28,857 nucleotides of DNA from Alectoria sarmentosa (taxonomy: Eukaryota > Ascomycota > Lecanoromycetes > Lecanorales > Parmeliaceae): assembly GCA_009733775.1 (NCBI GenBank), contig WOGZ01000387.1:1-28857 (forward strand). The letters are read 5' to 3'. The notes below the pieces were generated by a model that saw nothing but the letters and a program-made list of their open reading frames with translations, ran no database searches and was not told where the DNA came from. Shown here piece after piece: positions 28,391 to 28,857 of the stretch. The translations under genes were made by a program, and so were the position numbers. The stretch's first letter is position 1; every line of letters begins with the position of its first letter.

Positions 28391-28857
28391 GGCTTAATTT
28401 AATTTTTCGTTGATTAGTCATATATTACCGCGCTAAAAACGCTAAGCTTACTAGCTTTTAATTATATTTATTAATAATTCATTGATAATTCATTAATAAT
28501 TCATTAATAATTCATTGATAATTCATTAATAATTCATTAATTATTTATTAATTATTTATTATAAGAAAAAAACTTTTAATTAATTATTGTTTTTTCTTAT
28601 TTTTTTAATATTTTTTCAAATATTAATTTATAATTAATTTAAGTTTTTATTTATATTTTTATTATTACTTTTTAAAAATATTAATTTATTATTAATTATT
28701 TTTTTAATACTTTTAATTTCTTTTAGCAATATATAAAACTATAATTAATTAAATATTTTATATAAACTTTTATTAAATCTTAATTAATTTTTTTTTAATA
28801 TTATAATTATATTATACGTTTTTAAATATATATTTTAAATTATTATATTATATAATT
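28391..28857. other. A/T-rich block (AT-isochore-like)
   Basis: An abrupt change to almost pure A/T that continues to the window end, with long stretches of TTAATT-like sequence and nearly no C or G. In filamentous ascomycetes such blocks are usually repeats destroyed by repeat-induced point mutation. No coding remnant can be read. It begins with the 11-bp tandem array listed separately. Confidence 0.8.
28471..28558. repeat. Eight-copy 11-bp tandem repeat
   Basis: Eight contiguous 11-bp units. Six follow TTRATAATTCA (copies 2 and 5 with G in third place), and the last two are TTAATTATTTA. The array is exact in length, so it is younger than the surrounding degenerate A/T sequence or formed within it. 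Confidence 0.9.

Noticed and set aside
28471..28558. CRISPR-like array
   Set aside because: Units are contiguous 11-mers with no spacers, in a fungal A/T block, so this is a simple minisatellite.

Overview
The window looks like nuclear DNA of a filamentous ascomycete (Pezizomycotina; Dothideomycetes is only a guess). The protein genes have short introns, mostly 47-90 nt, with GT..AG ends and frequent CTAAC/CTGAT-type branch points. Gene content is eukaryotic and mitochondrial: Tim44, a mitoribosomal protein, OLA1 and U6 snRNA. Genes alternate strands without operons. The right end falls into an extremely A/T-rich block like the AT-isochores (RIP-affected repeat land) of such genomes. All exon joins were read by eye, and the totals divide by three in every intact model.

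Left part (1-12 kb) is a housekeeping block. It holds a VPS9-ankyrin-PX protein of the VRL1/VARP-like type (minus, 4 exons) and mitochondrial import protein Tim44 (minus). Tim44 is divergent from mitochondrial uS11m (plus), so two mitochondrial genes share one short promoter. Next come a PPPDE (DeSI-like) isopeptidase (minus) and, divergent from it, the ATPase OLA1 (plus, 7 exons).

Middle part (12-17 kb) is gene-poor and decayed. It contains a RecQ/DEAH-type helicase remnant with an in-frame stop, a low-confidence set of broken frames before it, about 2.6 kb with no convincing gene, and then an intact intronless U6 snRNA gene with a TATA box and a T-run terminator.

Right part (17-28.9 kb) is accessory. 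It holds an MFS sugar transporter (minus), a small predicted secreted peptide (minus), an F-box-like protein (plus), a probable small decayed gene (plus), and a G-rich stretch with a 54-nt nearly pure G tract and a perfect G-quadruplex motif. It ends with a divergent pair: a squalene-hopene-type class II triterpene cyclase (minus) and a cytochrome P450 (plus), sharing a 409-bp promoter.

The cyclase-P450 pair is the most interesting content. It looks like the core of a hopane-type triterpenoid pathway, in which the cyclase makes the polycyclic skeleton and the P450 oxidises it. It sits against an AT-rich block with an 8 x 11 bp tandem repeat. No glycosyltransferase, acyltransferase or regulator is visible before the window ends, so any cluster is either minimal or continues beyond the AT-rich block.
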